A stretch of 64,000 nucleotides of DNA, taken from Diphasiastrum complanatum (taxonomy: Eukaryota > Streptophyta > Lycopodiopsida > Lycopodiales > Lycopodiaceae). A program made the translations under genes and the position numbers. Every line of letters begins with the position of its first letter. Position 1 is the first letter of the stretch. This document shows positions 47,991-61,431 of the stretch, piece by piece. Below the pieces are notes generated by a model. That model saw only the letters and a program-made list of their open reading frames with translations, was not told the DNA's origin and ran no database searches. The stretch is taken from positions 26,732-90,731 of the forward strand of contig MU832030.1 of assembly GCA_029204225.1 (NCBI GenBank), given 5' to 3'.

Positions 47991-48270
47991 CTAGGATTGC
48001 AAACATGGAAAAGAATTTGTCTTTTTCACATTGTTTCTATCCTATGGATGTTGTCCACAAATCTTTGAAGATCAATAACTGCATTATCCGATAACCCAGA
48101 GATCTCAAAACTCCATCTGGATTTTCAATACCATGAATCAATGTGTTAAAGAAGGGCAATCTCCCTCACACTATAATAAATAATTTATTGCTTCTTCTAC
48201 ATTGCTCACAAGCTCATGAATTTTGACAATTGAGTATCAAATTATTGAGAGGAACCACTCATTCATCACA
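47991..48270. repeat. Direct repeat, copy 2
   Basis: Second copy of 47180-47420, in the same orientation, with an internal insertion relative to copy 1. Confidence 0.75.
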
Positions 48271-48311
48271 GAAGGCCTGAGGCCCATGGGCCTTCCGCTA
48301 TGTAATGCAAG

Positions 48312-48425
48312 GTGAGAAGGTGGAGAGAGAACGCACATTCCGTAGAGAGAGAACACACATTCCAAAGAGAGGTTGCACAATCTGGAGAGAGAATGCACAT
48401 TTTGTAGAGAGAGAATGCACTTCCG
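48312..48425. repeat. Minisatellite, about four to five units
   Basis: Units of about 24-27 bp on the pattern GTAGAGAGAGAAYRCACATTC are repeated from 48320 to 48425, with variation. It follows a palindromic GGCCCATGGGCC at 48270-48281. Confidence 0.7.
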
Positions 48426-51400
48426 CTTCACCTCCAAAATGATTGGACAATACCTAACCCTTACATAGAAGGAGAATAACTCACTTTACTCCCAAAGGCC
48501 AAAGATGTCCTTACATATAAGTTTAGCCTCAAGAAGGCCTACATTGACACTCTCAATATGAAGAATCCACTAGGCACAACTATCTCGATGCCATTACATC
48601 CTCAAATATTTTACTAGACTCATTAGCATGTCATCTTATTGAACCTATGCAGCAATCAATAGAAAAACATGGGAAACCTTTAGAATGTCCACCGATCAAG
48701 CAAGAGAATTCACATACTTTGGCTCCAATGCCTCTATTGGATACAAATTTTAGCCTTCCCATAGCCAATGCTTTCTTTGTTGGAAAAAGAGTAATAGAAA
48801 AACACAATGAACAAAAAAAATTTGACACAAGTTTGAATGTCCGGATCGCCATATGTGCACTATGAAAGACTATGATAATGAACAATTAACTATGTTTACA
48901 TGGATGGATCATCTACCACAACAAAACCGACAATTAGATTAAGTTAGAAGGTCTCAAGGGCGACCGAGGTGTCAGCAACAACCATGTAACACTTCAACTC
49001 AATCAACAAGTGCACAATGAGAATTGGAACATTTGATTCACAATGAAAGAAGAAATAACATCAACCATTCACACAAGGTACAATTGCATTTGATGAACAC
49101 AAACTATATTAAATATGTATGAATATAGAGAAAGATTATTGTAAGTGAATCTACTTTAGTAGTGTACAAGCCTAGAAGAGGAATAGGCTAGGTGTCTACG
49201 TAAAAGCATCTGGATTGCGCCTCGTTGTGTGCTTATCTACAATATCTACCCTTGATTATATAGCTATTGTGCTAATTTAATTAAGATTAATCAATCAATA
49301 ATAGAAACTGCTAAGTGCCTTTAGACATATCTTAAAAGAACCATTAAGCTGAGCATACAAAGAAGCGCGCATGATGTGAAAATTTGTCAACAAGAAGCAT
49401 AAGCACCAAACTTTCTTCTACTTATAGACAACAAGCAATGAGTCATAGTATCACACTATAGCTTCACTACATCACCAAGGTTCTATTCAAGCATTTCACA
49501 AGAGCTTTACATATGATCAACAAGATGGTTTCTATTGGCTACTTCAAGGAAGGGAGGATTGAAATCCTGACCCTTCAAAAGAAACACACTTCAATCTAGG
49601 TGCACAAAGAAGCACACCCCACCTACCACCACTAATTAGAACTTAACAAAACCTAGTTAACTTAAACTTTGGGCCATTTTGCATCCTAAAGTCCTAGAGC
49701 AAGTTAGGAAGTCAAGGACTAAGCCTTCGACTTGTGGTGAGCCAGTCAAGTATTCACAAGTCATGCGCTAGCTCTGGAGCTCGAGTCATGGCCTAGTCAG
49801 CTTATGGGACCCATGTCTACTAGACATATTGATTCTGCCCACAGGGACGATTTCGGGACCCATATCCGGGAGCTAGACTGATTCTACTAGGCTCGCCAGG
49901 CTTGATCAACAAAATAATAACTAAGTCCAAAAAGTGTGCTTTACCAAACAACACTATTATTGCATAATAGAGCAACATGCCAAATCACACCGGAACTATA
50001 GGGAGGAGTCCTGCAAATAGAAACTTGGGCAGCTCAACCAGCGCCAAGAATTCAGTCACCGATTCTTAGCTCCCTTTACTAGCACAAGCTAGGCACAATG
50101 CTAGCACATGTTGGTGGCCTCGAGATCAATCAGTCTATGTATGAATACTACTTCTTCCAAATTCAATAAAGTTGATCCTTGGGGATGATTACCATTTCAA
50201 TTTTGCATCCGGGACTGGTCCAAGAGGAAGTATCCTTAATACAAAGTTCTTGCATCGTCGGCGCCTAAGGGTTCATCTCACTGATGTGAGGCCCGCTGCT
50301 ATGCCATTTGGATTGTTTGGCGACCGCCATCCCTTGTCTTTGCCTTTGGTTACCTTTTGGGGATAGATTTTAAGTTGGCTTTCGGGTTGGTTGGGATTCA
50401 TGTTTTCTAAGTCTAAATGGTTAGTCTTGTTGTGTTTTCTAAGTTGGCAGCGAGTTCATGTCGTATGAATGTTAGACTTAAGCATGTCTTGGGGAAACCA
50501 CTCAAGTCTCAGTGCCCTTTGAGGCTCCGACGCAACACCTCATTAGATCCAAACTTAGTTATGTTGATTACCAACTTAGAGAAGTAATACAAAAAGTACT
50601 AGTAGTAAACATTTGTGGACTAACTATTTTGGCATGGATGATCCTTGTGTTCAAAAGGGGCAAGAAATTTTCAAGAAGGAGGATACCTCAACATCAAGTG
50701 TCTTCTTTGAGCATGCAAAAGATTTGAAAAAAAGCTCTTCATGATACTTGGAAGTGGATCTTCATCGAAGAAGTCTTATCTTGATTGTAGTAAGCAGATA
50801 TGATGTTAGATTGGCTAAGTTGTATTTTCGGATCATATTCCTGCTTTAATTATTGAAGGATAGAAAACCCCATCAATGTACAAATAGATGAAAGCACATA
50901 GAATAATAACGCCCATTGGCAAAGAGTAATTAAGCTAAAAAAGCTTAGTAAAACATAAAATATTAAAATAATTACTCAAAATCTACTGCTTGATGTAAGT
51001 CACTAACTAGAATAGTTGCAGTAATAGTTAATGCAGGAAGCTTCGAACTCGCCGCCCTTGCAAAATGAGCTTGTCGAAGAACTGAAAGCGCCAGTGAACG
51101 TTGCAATGCAACAGAAATACGTTGATGATAGAAAGATACAATGATGGATGGTAATGTTACACTTTGTCCCTGGCACTTCACAACAAGCTCCGCACATAGT
51201 GACAAAAAATAATTAAATTACTTATGAAGACATCCATGTGTTTCCAAAGCAAAGGGGATGCATTCTTCACAAGATGTATGAAAATGCCAACTTAGGCCAA
51301 TGTGTTATTGTTAAACATTTGCAATTGGCAACGTAGGCCAACATTGAAATGCCAATTTAGGTTAATGTGGTCAGAAACTCGATTTCCTACTGCTCTACAA

Positions 51401-52389
51401 ATTGCTTCAGTTCTTTCTTTAGTTTTACAGATTGCAGAATATTCCTAAAGTACTCTACTCAAAGAACGAGGAATTAAACTAATTCTACTCCAATCATAGA
51501 TTCATCAACACAACTTTAACTAAATAACTGGGAATCCTACAAAGTGCTTGCTACAATTGTCACTCAACATTTGCAACAAAAACTCCTCAGGGAGTTGAAA
51601 CTAGGAAACATCATAAATCAATGGAATAGTATATCAATTTCCAAGTCCTTGCACATCACCCGATGCTAATCCCAAACCAATCCTTAAGAGAAAAAAGCAT
51701 CAACAAGCACATTCACACATTAGTATCCAAACAAAAATGCATGAAGATGGAGCATCGCAGTGGAGATATAAACTATTTTTTGGATCAAAAGAATATACAG
51801 AGAATGTGTGTGAGTAGAAGAGAAACAGAAATAGAAATAGAACAGTTGTGCATCAAAGTCTGCCAACAAACAAAACACAGCAAAAGAGTAGAGCGTCAGG
51901 CCAACAACGAGCGAGACACTAATCATCTCACTCTAAAAATTAAACTGATAATACAGTTGCTCTATCTTATGCATTTCCTTGTCTTTTGTTGTCTTGATTG
52001 CTAGAATGATATATGTTCTGTGATCTGTAGTCGCGTGTCATGATCCTGTAAGCTTTTCCATAAGAAAATTCAAAAGAAACAAATACGTTCGCGATACAAA
52101 CCAAACCCGTTCACAATAGACAGAGAGTTGCGGGAGTATCAGAGACGTAGAAGAAAAGCTCATCATATCATTAACTTGTCCATTAGAGATACGATTATTC
52201 CTCACTTTAGAGATGCTACTGCCAAGCTTGGGATATATTGGAATATTTGTATGAGAATTTGTGTGAGATGGTGAATCAATCAAGAATCTTGTTCTGGATT
52301 AATAAACTACACACATTGAAGATGAGTGTAGGTGAATCAATAATAGACAAATTTGTATGGTCCCATGAATTCAGTTTTATGGGAGACTA
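48426..52389. other. Intergenic, no recognised gene
   Basis: No supported coding region. One minus-strand frame at 51205-50972 (77 codons) has less biased composition than its neighbours but no recognisable domain, start context or splice partner, so it is not called a gene. The rest is A/T-rich, with short frames only. Confidence 0.4.
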
Positions 52390-52437
52390 AATTACTTCAT
52401 GCTATTTGTGCATGACTATTCTAGGAAGACATGAATC

Positions 52438-52980
52438 TATCTTCTCAAGAATAAAGGTGAAGTGTCCAAGTGTTTCACATGGTTTAAGACACAGGTGGAG
52501 AAAGAAACAGATAGACAAATCAAAATACTTTACTCGGACACAAAGGGAAAGTATATTTCGATAGAATTTCAAATATTTTGCAAAGATCATAGTATAAAAA
52601 GACAATTTGCAAACACGGACACATCTCAACAAAACGGAATTGTGGAAAAAAAGAACTCGTCTATAGTCAAAACTACGAGGAGTATGCTCAAGAGTAAAAA
52701 TCTTTGAAATATGTTTTGGGGTGAAGCAGTTAAGACGTCGATTTATTTTTTGAATCGAAACGAAGGTTGTAGAAAATCAGATTCCAAAAGAACCCTACAC
52801 GATTTGAAAACTATATGTAAGTCATTTGAGAGTGTTTGGTAGCATTGTCTATGCTCTAATACCATGTCAAAATTTGTCATACGAATTATGAATTCCTTTG
52901 TATTGTGTATGGACAGACCTACCACATAAAGTGTAACAATGAGTCTTGGTTGTGACAACGTTGCTACCATATTATTTTCA
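52438..52980 (+). pseudogene. Copia integrase fragment
   Basis: The frame contains KFKTWF-like KCFTWFKTQVEKE, LYSDTKGKYIS (second catalytic Asp), QQNGIVEKKNSSIV (the Glu motif QQNGVVERKN), ARSMLKSKN-like text and, past a TGA, MFWGEAVKTSIYFLN. This is the catalytic core of a plant Copia integrase, with stops and shifts. It probably belongs with the RT/RNase H at 53.9-55.0 kb. Confidence 0.8.
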
Positions 52981-53208
52981 ACAGATAAATATTTGAATTC
53001 TATGACAAGGATTTCTATTTAATATCTTAAAAACAAAACTAACATGAAGATTAATTCGTCTTGCATTTTGAATTTATAAACCTTGGTCTTTTATATGTGA
53101 GGTTTGGAATTCAATTAGATCTAGATTTGGCAACTACTTTTCCAAATTGACTTCCTAAGAAGAAGAATGCACTTAGAAAGTGTTGCGGGAAGAGCATGCA
53201 TTCACAAA

Positions 53209-53497
53209 TAAAACTAGATTGGCACATTTGCCCATATAATCTACACAAAATTTGTGAATCTTCTATAGGGGGTTCGTTCCTAAATATTTGAAAGTTATCC
53301 CTAGTGTGGCTAATGAAGTAAGTTTTGCAATCAAAATGCTCGAATAACTTTTAGACTAGGATCTAATTTTTAGCTCAAAGAGAATATTTTGAACAATCAA
53401 ATCCAATTTCAAAGACCAATTATTTTTGGTAACACATTTTTATGTCTTGCATCATTGAAAAGGCCATTCAATTCTAAGGACCAGAAATTTAGATAAT
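53209..53497. repeat. Direct repeat, copy 1 of about 290 bp
   Basis: ACTAGATTGGCACATTTGCC ... AATTTAGATAATAAC is repeated at 53629-53919 with about 80-85 percent identity by eye, spacing about 420 bp. It interrupts the Copia remnant between integrase and RT. Confidence 0.8.
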
Positions 53498-53628
53498 AAC
53501 GTATCCCAATCATTTTTTCGCTGAAATCGTAAGTAACAAACCCACTTCATTTAGACTAAAACCCAATTAATTTAAATATGATGATGAACATGAATTTCAA
53601 GATGAAATCATTCCTTGTTTTTTTTATT

Positions 53629-53919
53629 CACTGGATTAGCACGTTTGCCCATATAATGTATACAGAAAGTTTGTGAAGCATACATAGGGAAATGGTTCTT
53701 GAATATTTGAAAGTTATCCCTAGTGTATGAGCTAATGAAGTCAGTGTTGGAACCAAAATGCTCGAATAGCTTCTAGACTACAATATAATTTTTAGCTTAA
53801 AGAGAAAATTTTGAAAAATGTTATCGATATTCAAAGACCTATTATTTTTGTTAGCATGTTTTTATGTTTTGCATCATTAAAAAGGCCATTCAATTTTGAG
53901 GACGAAAATTTAGATAACA
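53629..53919. repeat. Direct repeat, copy 2
   Basis: Second copy of 53209-53497. Its end abuts the Copia RT start (AACAAGGCAAGGTTGGTG). Confidence 0.8.
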
Positions 53920-55040
53920 CAAACAAGGCAAGGTTGGTGGCTAAAGGATATGCATAAGAAAATGGTATTGACTATGATGAGACCTTTGCAACCGTGGCAA
54001 AGATGGTAAGAATTTGGGTCATCATCTCTCTTGCTACTCTTTTTGGTTGGGATATATGGCAAATGGACATCACTAATGCATTCTTGAATGGTGATCTTGA
54101 GGAGGAAGTGTACATGGAGCAACCCAAGGGCTACATGTCACATGGCAAGCCTAAGCATGCTCTACAAAAGAGTTTGTATGGTCTTATGCAAGCACCAAGG
54201 AGTTGGTATGCAAAGCTTAACACATTTCTACTCTCTCAAATATTTTTAATGAGTGAGTAGGATCATTCACTTATTATAGATTTGTTGGAAATCATGTTAA
54301 TATTCTTCTAATCTATGTGGATGATATCATATTAAGTGGAGGCAACAATCAAGATTGCACTCAAGAAGGAGTTTGAGGTGCATGATCTTGGTCTTTTACA
54401 CTATATCTTGGGAATAGAAGTATTTAGATTTTCTCAACATACTTTCATTATTCAAGAAAAGTATGCTAATTCTATTCTAAAGATATTTTATATGGCTAAG
54501 TCTTGTGATACAGCTATGGAGTCAAATCCAAAGCTCACTATAAGAGGTAATGAAAGATCCTTCGAGGAAATTACTCTCTATAGGAAGCTAGTTGATTCAC
54601 TCATATATCTAACCATCACAAGACCTGATCTTAGCTATTGTGTTGGTAGATTAAGCCAATTTATGCAAGATCCTAGTGTGGATCATTGGAAGCTAGGCAA
54701 GAGAGTATTGAGGTACATCTCGGGATCTAGAGATTATGGCATTCTTTATGGAGGATCATCACCTAACTTGTTTGGATTTTCAGATTCGAACTTTTCTGGA
54801 GACCAAATGAATAGGAAATCCATTAGTGCACATGCTATTTTCATAGGTGATGAAGCTATCTCTTGGATGTCAAAGAAACAAGCTACAATCTCATTGTCAT
54901 CTAGTGAGGACGAGTACAAAGCACGTACATCATGCACAAAGGAGACATTATGGATCAAGAGGATGGTGAAAGATCTTCACTTGCTGGATTTTTCAGAGAG
55001 TCCAATCATCTTTTATGACAACCTTGTCTTCGAACTAAGT
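53915..55040 (+). pseudogene. Copia reverse transcriptase and RNase H, broken
   Basis: It starts NKARLVAKGYA, then IDYDETFA, WQMDITNAFLNGDLEEEVYM, QPKGYM and SLYGLMQAPRSWY. A stop at 54258 and a shift precede YVDDII near 54314, the catalytic motif. 54336-55040 continues through LLHYILGIEV, ITRPDLSY, GFSDSNFSGDQ and SLSSSEDEYKA to IIFYDN, where homology ends abruptly. It is closely related to the Copia at 1-843, with the same motif order and many identical stretches. Confidence 0.9.
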
Positions 55041-55190
55041 CAAGTGTTCTTTGTATACCCGGATGTCCTGTGCATGGACTATCATGACACTCATGCAATA
55101 AGGTCATTAGGACCAAAGACTAAAGAACTAAGGAAGTAAACATCCATCTCATTACTTCGAGATAGATTACCTGAGGTAGAAGCTAGTTTT

Positions 55191-56084
55191 TTGATGCAAT
55201 CTCGTGCAAGGTGACCCTCGCCATTGCACTTGAAGCACGGGTTCTTCTTACGAGCTTAAGCCTTATCAATGCCACCCTGATTGTTATTAAAAAAAATTGT
55301 TTTCTTAGGATTATTGGAATTGGGATGTGTTTTACTAACATTTTTCCTATCCTTCCTCTTAGATTGAAAAACTTTTTTCTGCTCATTAGGTTATTGACCC
55401 CTAGGTGGCTTAGGTGTGTCATCAAAAAAATTTGCAGCCCTAATAGCATCCTCAAGGGTTTTTGGATGGTTCCTACGAACATCCACTTGATAATCTTTTG
55501 GTAACCCATCAATAAACATTAACATTTGTACTTTGGGTGGAATGTCACTATAGAGTGGATTCAAGTACTCATGAAAATCCTGAATAAACTGTTCCAAACC
55601 TTTATTCATTGTTATATGACTCAACTTTTGAAAGTGTTCATACTCATCTAACAGTGATAGAAAGTATTCCCTACTATGCAAAAATCTTCCCATGTACAAG
55701 GTTGATTGCCTTTTGCAACTAGGTCATCCCACCATACTAAGGCTCTTCCCTCAAGGAACATAGTAACAGTGGATAACTTTCCACATTCTGGGAATCAGTT
55801 CATGCCAAAGTATCTGTTCCAAACATTAAGCCATGAACTTATCACTTGTAAGTTCCTATCTTTCTTCTCTCCCTTAAACAATTTTACGGGAGGTGGAAGT
55901 ACATGCTTCTTCTGGTTGGCTAACCTGGACTCCAAGTCTTGGTTCTTTTGTTTAGTTTCAAAAAGCTGTTTATTAGTGGATTGAATTTGTTGATACAAAT
56001 GTTCAAGAGCTTGTGCCACATTGGATGGGTTTGATAAATCAAAAGTTGGGTTATCATTGATTTGATCCATTGGTGTTGCTTGTG
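55191..56084 (-). pseudogene. Gypsy gag fragment with one CCHC knuckle
   Basis: The minus-strand frames 56084-55795 (coiled-coil YQQIQSTNKQLFETKQK, then LPPPVKLFKGEKKD), 55699-55391 (FIQDFHEYLNPL, MFIDGLPKDYQ) and on to a knuckle CFKCNGEGHLARDC at about 55240-55199 form a plant gypsy gag. Frameshifts separate the parts. No pol follows on this strand. It is a different family from Gypsy-1 and Gypsy-2 by sequence. Confidence 0.8.
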
Positions 56085-57394
56085 TTTTCCTATTATGTAA
56101 ATATAACAAAAGTGTTCAAATTAGAATGATAGAAATGCTCTAATTTTTACATCCAATGTAAAGTAAAAGCACTTAATTTCTACTCATTCAATCTTATTGT
56201 TTATAAGCTCAATCCAAGCCTACTATTTGCAAGCTCAATCCCAGCTTAAGAGAACAACAATAACAAGCTTCCTTTGTCTTAATCCAAAGCAAAAATGAAT
56301 GTCAAATCTTTATGTATACTTCATTTAACTAAATCCAAGCTAAGATTTACATAAAGATCCCAATCCCATTTCATTTCTATTTGTCAGTACAAAAGAAACG
56401 AAAATTTTCTCATTTCTCACTATTCTAGATCTCCAAATCCAATGAAACTAGTGTCTAAAAAAGGAAAATCAATGAAGCTTAATAGAAACTTCAAGTTTTA
56501 GATCTGATTTTTAGATTTACAGGTCTGAAAATCAGAACACCATGATGACAAAAAACAGAACTACAAAACTTGTTTAATACACAAAGTTACACTACCATTC
56601 CTTTCCTACATTGTCATTCACCTTCATGAAACTAGGAGATAGAAAGGTGTAACTAATGAAGTTTGGATGAAAACTTCACTTTTCAAATCTGATTTTTAGA
56701 TTTACAGGTATGAAAAACAAAACTTCAAAATGAAAATTAGAACTTCAAACACTTCATTTATGCATAAAAAACACTAGTTTTGATCAAAACACATAGCTAG
56801 AATCAATCTTTTTGCAAAAGAAAAAGTTTGAAACTTCTCTAACATAATAAAAAATCAGCTCCTAAACAATTCTATAAAGATCACTACTCTTTTCTTAAGA
56901 AGAATAGATTCATGGGGTACTCTGTGGTGGCCTAGTCGTTATAGATTTTCACAAAATCAATGAATACGTAGTATAAAAGGTTTGATTGTTCTCCAAGAGA
57001 GAGAATAATCTCATCTTTTGCATGGTAAATGTATGTATGATGATAAACAGACTAGAGTGTATAAAGTTCACAATGAATACCACAGCGACATAATTGGTTT
57101 TCCAAAGGTATTTGGGTAAATTGGCATCCAGGAACACCAATGATGAAACGATTTGGTCAAGGTCTGTAATTGTAAGAATTACTTTATCTTTCAGACTCTT
57201 CAGGCATCAGGAAAACAATCAGTTTTTATCACAGGAAGCAAACAAGACAGAGGCTCAATCAATCCCATTATCTGAACACATAGCTCATTCATAGTTGAAG
57301 GCATTTCTGGTAAAAGTTATGTTTAACAGCTTTGGCTAATTCCCTGCACACATTAGTCAAAATTATTACTTGATGGTGTCATTTGAAAATCCGT
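56085..57394 (-). other. Gag leader and Copia integrase scrap
   Basis: 56.1-56.9 kb is non-coding. GATTTTTAGATTTACAGG recurs near 56508 and 56691, marking a duplicated unit of about 185 bp. On the minus strand, 57140-57040 encodes ANLPKYLWKTNYVAVVFIVN, a Copia integrase end (LP..W.EA..TA.YI.N). It is too small to assign further. Confidence 0.5.
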
Positions 57395-57860
57395 GTTAGA
57401 GTAGCTGAAATTCAGTATAACTTGAGAAATGTGTGTGATGCAAACAGAACAATATCACAATCAATCACAGATCATACAAAGTGTGTTCGCACAAATGATA
57501 AGAAGTAATTCTGTGAGAGATAACAGAAGGAAAGAATGTTCAAGCTATAAGAACTTGCTCCTCGCTCTCTATTGATACTCAGCTCTATGTAGAAATGCGT
57601 ATGTACAATGGCACATAGTGCTATCCTTATAGAAATGTTCTTCAGTCTCAATGTCGCTTACGAACCGTCAAATGTCGGTTTCGAACTTCTATTGCATCTC
57701 TTTAGAACGTCGCAACTTCTACTCAAAATATGAATTTACAAAGTGCGAAATAGGCCTTTACATGTATTTAGGCACTATAGCACATTTTATATATATGGAA
57801 ATTGAAAATTTTTACAATATATGACAAAATTTGGATGATGTGAGATCATAAGACTCCACA
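57395..57860 (-). repeat. Gypsy-2 3' LTR
   Basis: On the plus strand TGTTAGAGTAGC ... AGACTCCACA, 466 bp, TG...CA, with an imperfect inverted repeat. A minus-strand purine tract (gaggaagggga, 57863-57873) abuts it, as a polypurine tract should. The other LTR is outside the window, so the left boundary rests only on the terminal motif. Confidence 0.55.
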
Positions 57861-60779
57861 TATCCCCTTCCTCAGTTGTGCAGCAGCTCGCAAACAATCT
57901 AATTTATGTCCTTCTTTGTTGCTTTCGGCTATAGCTGGCTTGCCATGGAAAATAGCCTTGGATCGGGCTTCATTTTCTTGCTCCAATGTCAGTCCTTTTG
58001 TTGCCAAGAAATAGTTGTTCTTCTGGTTGTAGTCTTCTTGGAATGACAATTTGGATAACCACCCATTCCTTGATTGTCGATTGGTGCAAGGGGGTTATCA
58101 ATTAATGTATTATTAACAAGATGTGTATACCAACTATCCTCAGTCAGAATTACAGACATCTCGGCATAAGGGACAGTTAGTGACAGGGCAGCATATGTAT
58201 ATTCGAGAAATTTCGCTTTAATATATAGTTGTTGAACAGACAGGAGGGCATACGAAATGAGAGAAGCAATATTTACATGGCTGTAAGTATAATATGGTCT
58301 AGTTACTGGGTTAGTGGAGCGAAGTATATTATTTGCTTTTACTTTCTCCAAATAACGAGAATAGTTAGTTTGTCAATCTATGTAGATTTCCCACAGATCA
58401 GGGAATAATAACTGATGAGTAACTCAGGAAGAAACTGATTTAGAGTTAGAAACAACTTCTTTCACATCAAAAATGTTAACGGATTCTAACTTATTCAAAT
58501 ACTCATCCAATGCTGGAAAAATATTATTTTCAAATGTTCTTAGGTATTCTAAGATGTATATATACAAGGATCTTGCGACCACATGAATATAGTTAGTTTG
58601 TACATTCAACTTGTTCTAAACGATGGCAAGGACGAGGATTCCTTTTTTATGTACAGTTAGTCTAGACCATAAAGTATTTATGTTAGAAAAAGTCCAAGGG
58701 TTCTCCCATTGTTCTTTTGTGTAACCAAAAAGTTTAGGTGAAAAAAGTTAATCCATTCTCCATTGGAGTTATGGACTACAAAAAGGCGGAATAAAAAATG
58801 TTAGTTCCTGATGAAATGTCTGAAATTCTGACCTTAGTCGTGAGTAGACAATCTTGTTTTTCTTTACAGCTGCTCCACTTGGTGACACCTAGGCTTGGTA
58901 TGGAATGATGCTTAATGCCTCAGGTTGGTCTTCAGTAGCTTGTACCTCTACAGCATCATTGGTTTCAGTCTGTGTTTCTTGACCTCTCAGGATCTGCCTA
59001 TAGATGGTATCTGTTTGGATGGCCTTTTCTGACATTATTGGTGCTAGTTCATCTGTCTGCGTCTCTTGATCTTGTCCTTGCGCTGGTTCTTCCACATCAA
59101 AATCCGCATTTGGCCTGATTGGAATTTGGCCTCTTCTAATTCCTCCTTCAGCTTCTCATAAGCAATCATCTATGGCTGCAGAGATTACATCTGGAAGGTC
59201 TGGATCATCCTCTCCTAGATTCCATGCTACCGGATCAATTCGGTACCTGCCATGAGATACGTAGGCATCGAGTGTGACTTCGGCGCTGGTTCGCCACAGT
59301 ATTGCCTCTTCGGCCTGTTTCTTGTATATCAATTGCCTTTCTTTAACATTTTTGCAGAATTTTGCAGTTGGGCAATTGATTCCTGAGCACTGTTGAGTTC
59401 ATTGCTCAGCTCCGCATTGCTACTCTGAAGAGTAGTTCGCACTCATCTCTCCTCCTGCAAAGAAGCCTACAGGGTCTGAAGTTGTTGTTTAAGCAGTATG
59501 TTCTCACTTTCGAAGGCATTGGACTACTCTTGCATTTCTTCCAACACTTCGAACATGGCATCATGCCTTCCTTTCGCTTCTTCAAGCTATGTATCTTTTT
59601 TGCTTAGCTTCGCATTGGCTGCTTCAAGCTCTTCATTTCTATAGGCCAACTTAGCATTTGTTTCGCTCAGTTCTGTATCTTTTCTGGGTGAGGTCTGCTC
59701 GGACTCTTTCATACTTGGACCCTAGCTTCCTGGATACCTTCTCCAAGCTAGCAAGATGCTGAATAGCTGCCTGAGTATCTGGCAGTAGTGTTCCAAAAAC
59801 CTTTTGATATAACTCGGCATCGAGAATTGGTTTCTCAACGTCGCTTTTGCTGCCCTGCTGGTCATCAGAAAGTTGTTCTGCTCCTTGTGGTTCTGGCTCT
59901 TGTGGTATTTCAGCCTGATTATGCACGTTGGTTGTTAGGTGGTTGCGACTTTCTGCGCTTGGTTCATTCGACGCGTCCATTTCCTGTTAATACATGCAGT
60001 CATAGTTTCTCAATCCGCCAGATGCATTAATCCTTGTACTAGATCCTAGTGGTATTGGCTAAAATAGGTTATGTCATATGATTCCTTTTGGTTCAAGTTA
60101 GGTGAATCCTGATCAGCAGTGTGCCTCGCCGCCTCTTCCACATTACTGTTTCCTTCTTTGTTGGATAGTGATGTGTACTGGGATGATGGCGAAGTCATCC
60201 TCACCGTGCTCCCTGACTTGATAATGATGATGATGATGTGGCTGCTACGGTGGTTGCCTTTGATGTCTGCATCTGGGATTCCACCTCAATTGATGGGGCT
60301 GGCTCTGGTAGTACTAGTGCAATCCTGATATCCTCCTGCACTGTCAGCACACCAGCATGCATACATAAAATGCCCATCTGCTGACCCAGCCTGGAAAACT
60401 GATTAACTTTTATTAATTTACAGAACTGCTTGAAAGCAATCTGTCCGAAGACAATCTGTTCTCTATTTAAAGCTCTCAGCAGGTATCCCATATTAGTATT
60501 TGAAATTTTGAACTCTTGCTCCGGTAAGAATATAGAAGCAAGAGCAAATTGAACGAAGCTTTTGAGATTGGGGTCTCTTATGTAAGAGAGTTTGTATCCC
60601 CGTTTCTCAAGATAAGCCTCTTCTTGAAAAGCTCCGCTCTCCGCAATAAAATCTGGTCTAGTAACTGGCATACTGCCGTCCATAGGCAATCCTAAGGCAA
60701 GACAGTAAAACCCCTCTGTGATAACAATCTCTTGATTGCGGACGGTTGTGGAAATATGTCCTTCTTCTATTTCACCCAA
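57861..60779 (-). pseudogene. Gypsy-2 extra 3' open region
   Basis: 60779-60201 is a 192-codon open frame starting MGEIEEGHISTTVRNQEIVI with a compact, globular-looking composition and an acidic, Ser-rich end. 59980-59651 begins MDASNEPSAE and runs into a helical segment (QAAIQHLASLEKVSRKLGSK). 59095-58889 has repeated ETQTDE / ETQTET blocks. 58351-57846 ends GICGVL next to the polypurine tract. Frames are broken by stops. The position and general build (globular part, Gln/Glu-rich helical part) parallel the Gypsy-1 region. No transmembrane segment is obvious and function is unknown. Confidence 0.55.
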
Positions 60780-61431
60780 ATTGCGAATTAGTTCATAACA
60801 TAAATCAGTAAGAATTACTGATGGATTGAATTGAAGAAGACCTTCAATTCACGCTCAAACAACTAGTGGTTGGCAGACAAGAGCTTGATCGCAACAATTT
60901 GCAATTCGGAGAGCAAGAGTGATGGAAAGTAGTAGCGACAACTACTGAAGTGTTTGAGATTTTAGGCATATTGATGGTATTTCGGCGGATTAGACTAATA
61001 TCAAATGGAAGCGTGTCCTTCGTTTTGAAGGTACATACTCAATAATAAAGTGTCTAGTCCTAAAAACAAAAATAAATAAATAAATAAACAAAATACACGA
61101 ATGCTTCGCTTGGTAAATCAAAGCAAAAATTATTATGCGTAAAATGCGAAGGTGTTGGTAGAAAATCCCAAAAAATGCGAAGGTAAGTGTCGCAATTTTC
61201 GTATATCTAAAATGGTAAATTCCAATGTAGTGTTGGGTCTTTCGCAAAGTATAAAATGTAGCGAAGGTCTTGGGTTTTTCGCAATACAAACAATGCAGCA
61301 TGCTTCAGCATTTTTGCTAAAATGTAAACTAGTTTTGGCATTTTCGCTAATACTTCGGTAAAAAAAAATAATTGGACAAAAAATGACGGCCTTCAAAAAG
61401 TGACATATCGGACATTAGTCATAGTAGCGCT
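60780..61431 (-). other. Gypsy-2 spacer between integrase and 3' open region
   Basis: Non-coding. GCGAAGGT recurs at about 61147, 61178 and 61261, with TTCGC complements (61238, 61277 and 61342). The equivalent Gypsy-1 spacer has the same core motif. Confidence 0.6.

Noticed and set aside
50972-51205. Minus-strand 77-codon frame, possible lone exon
   Set aside because: No recognised domain, no convincing acceptor and donor pair and no neighbouring exon.
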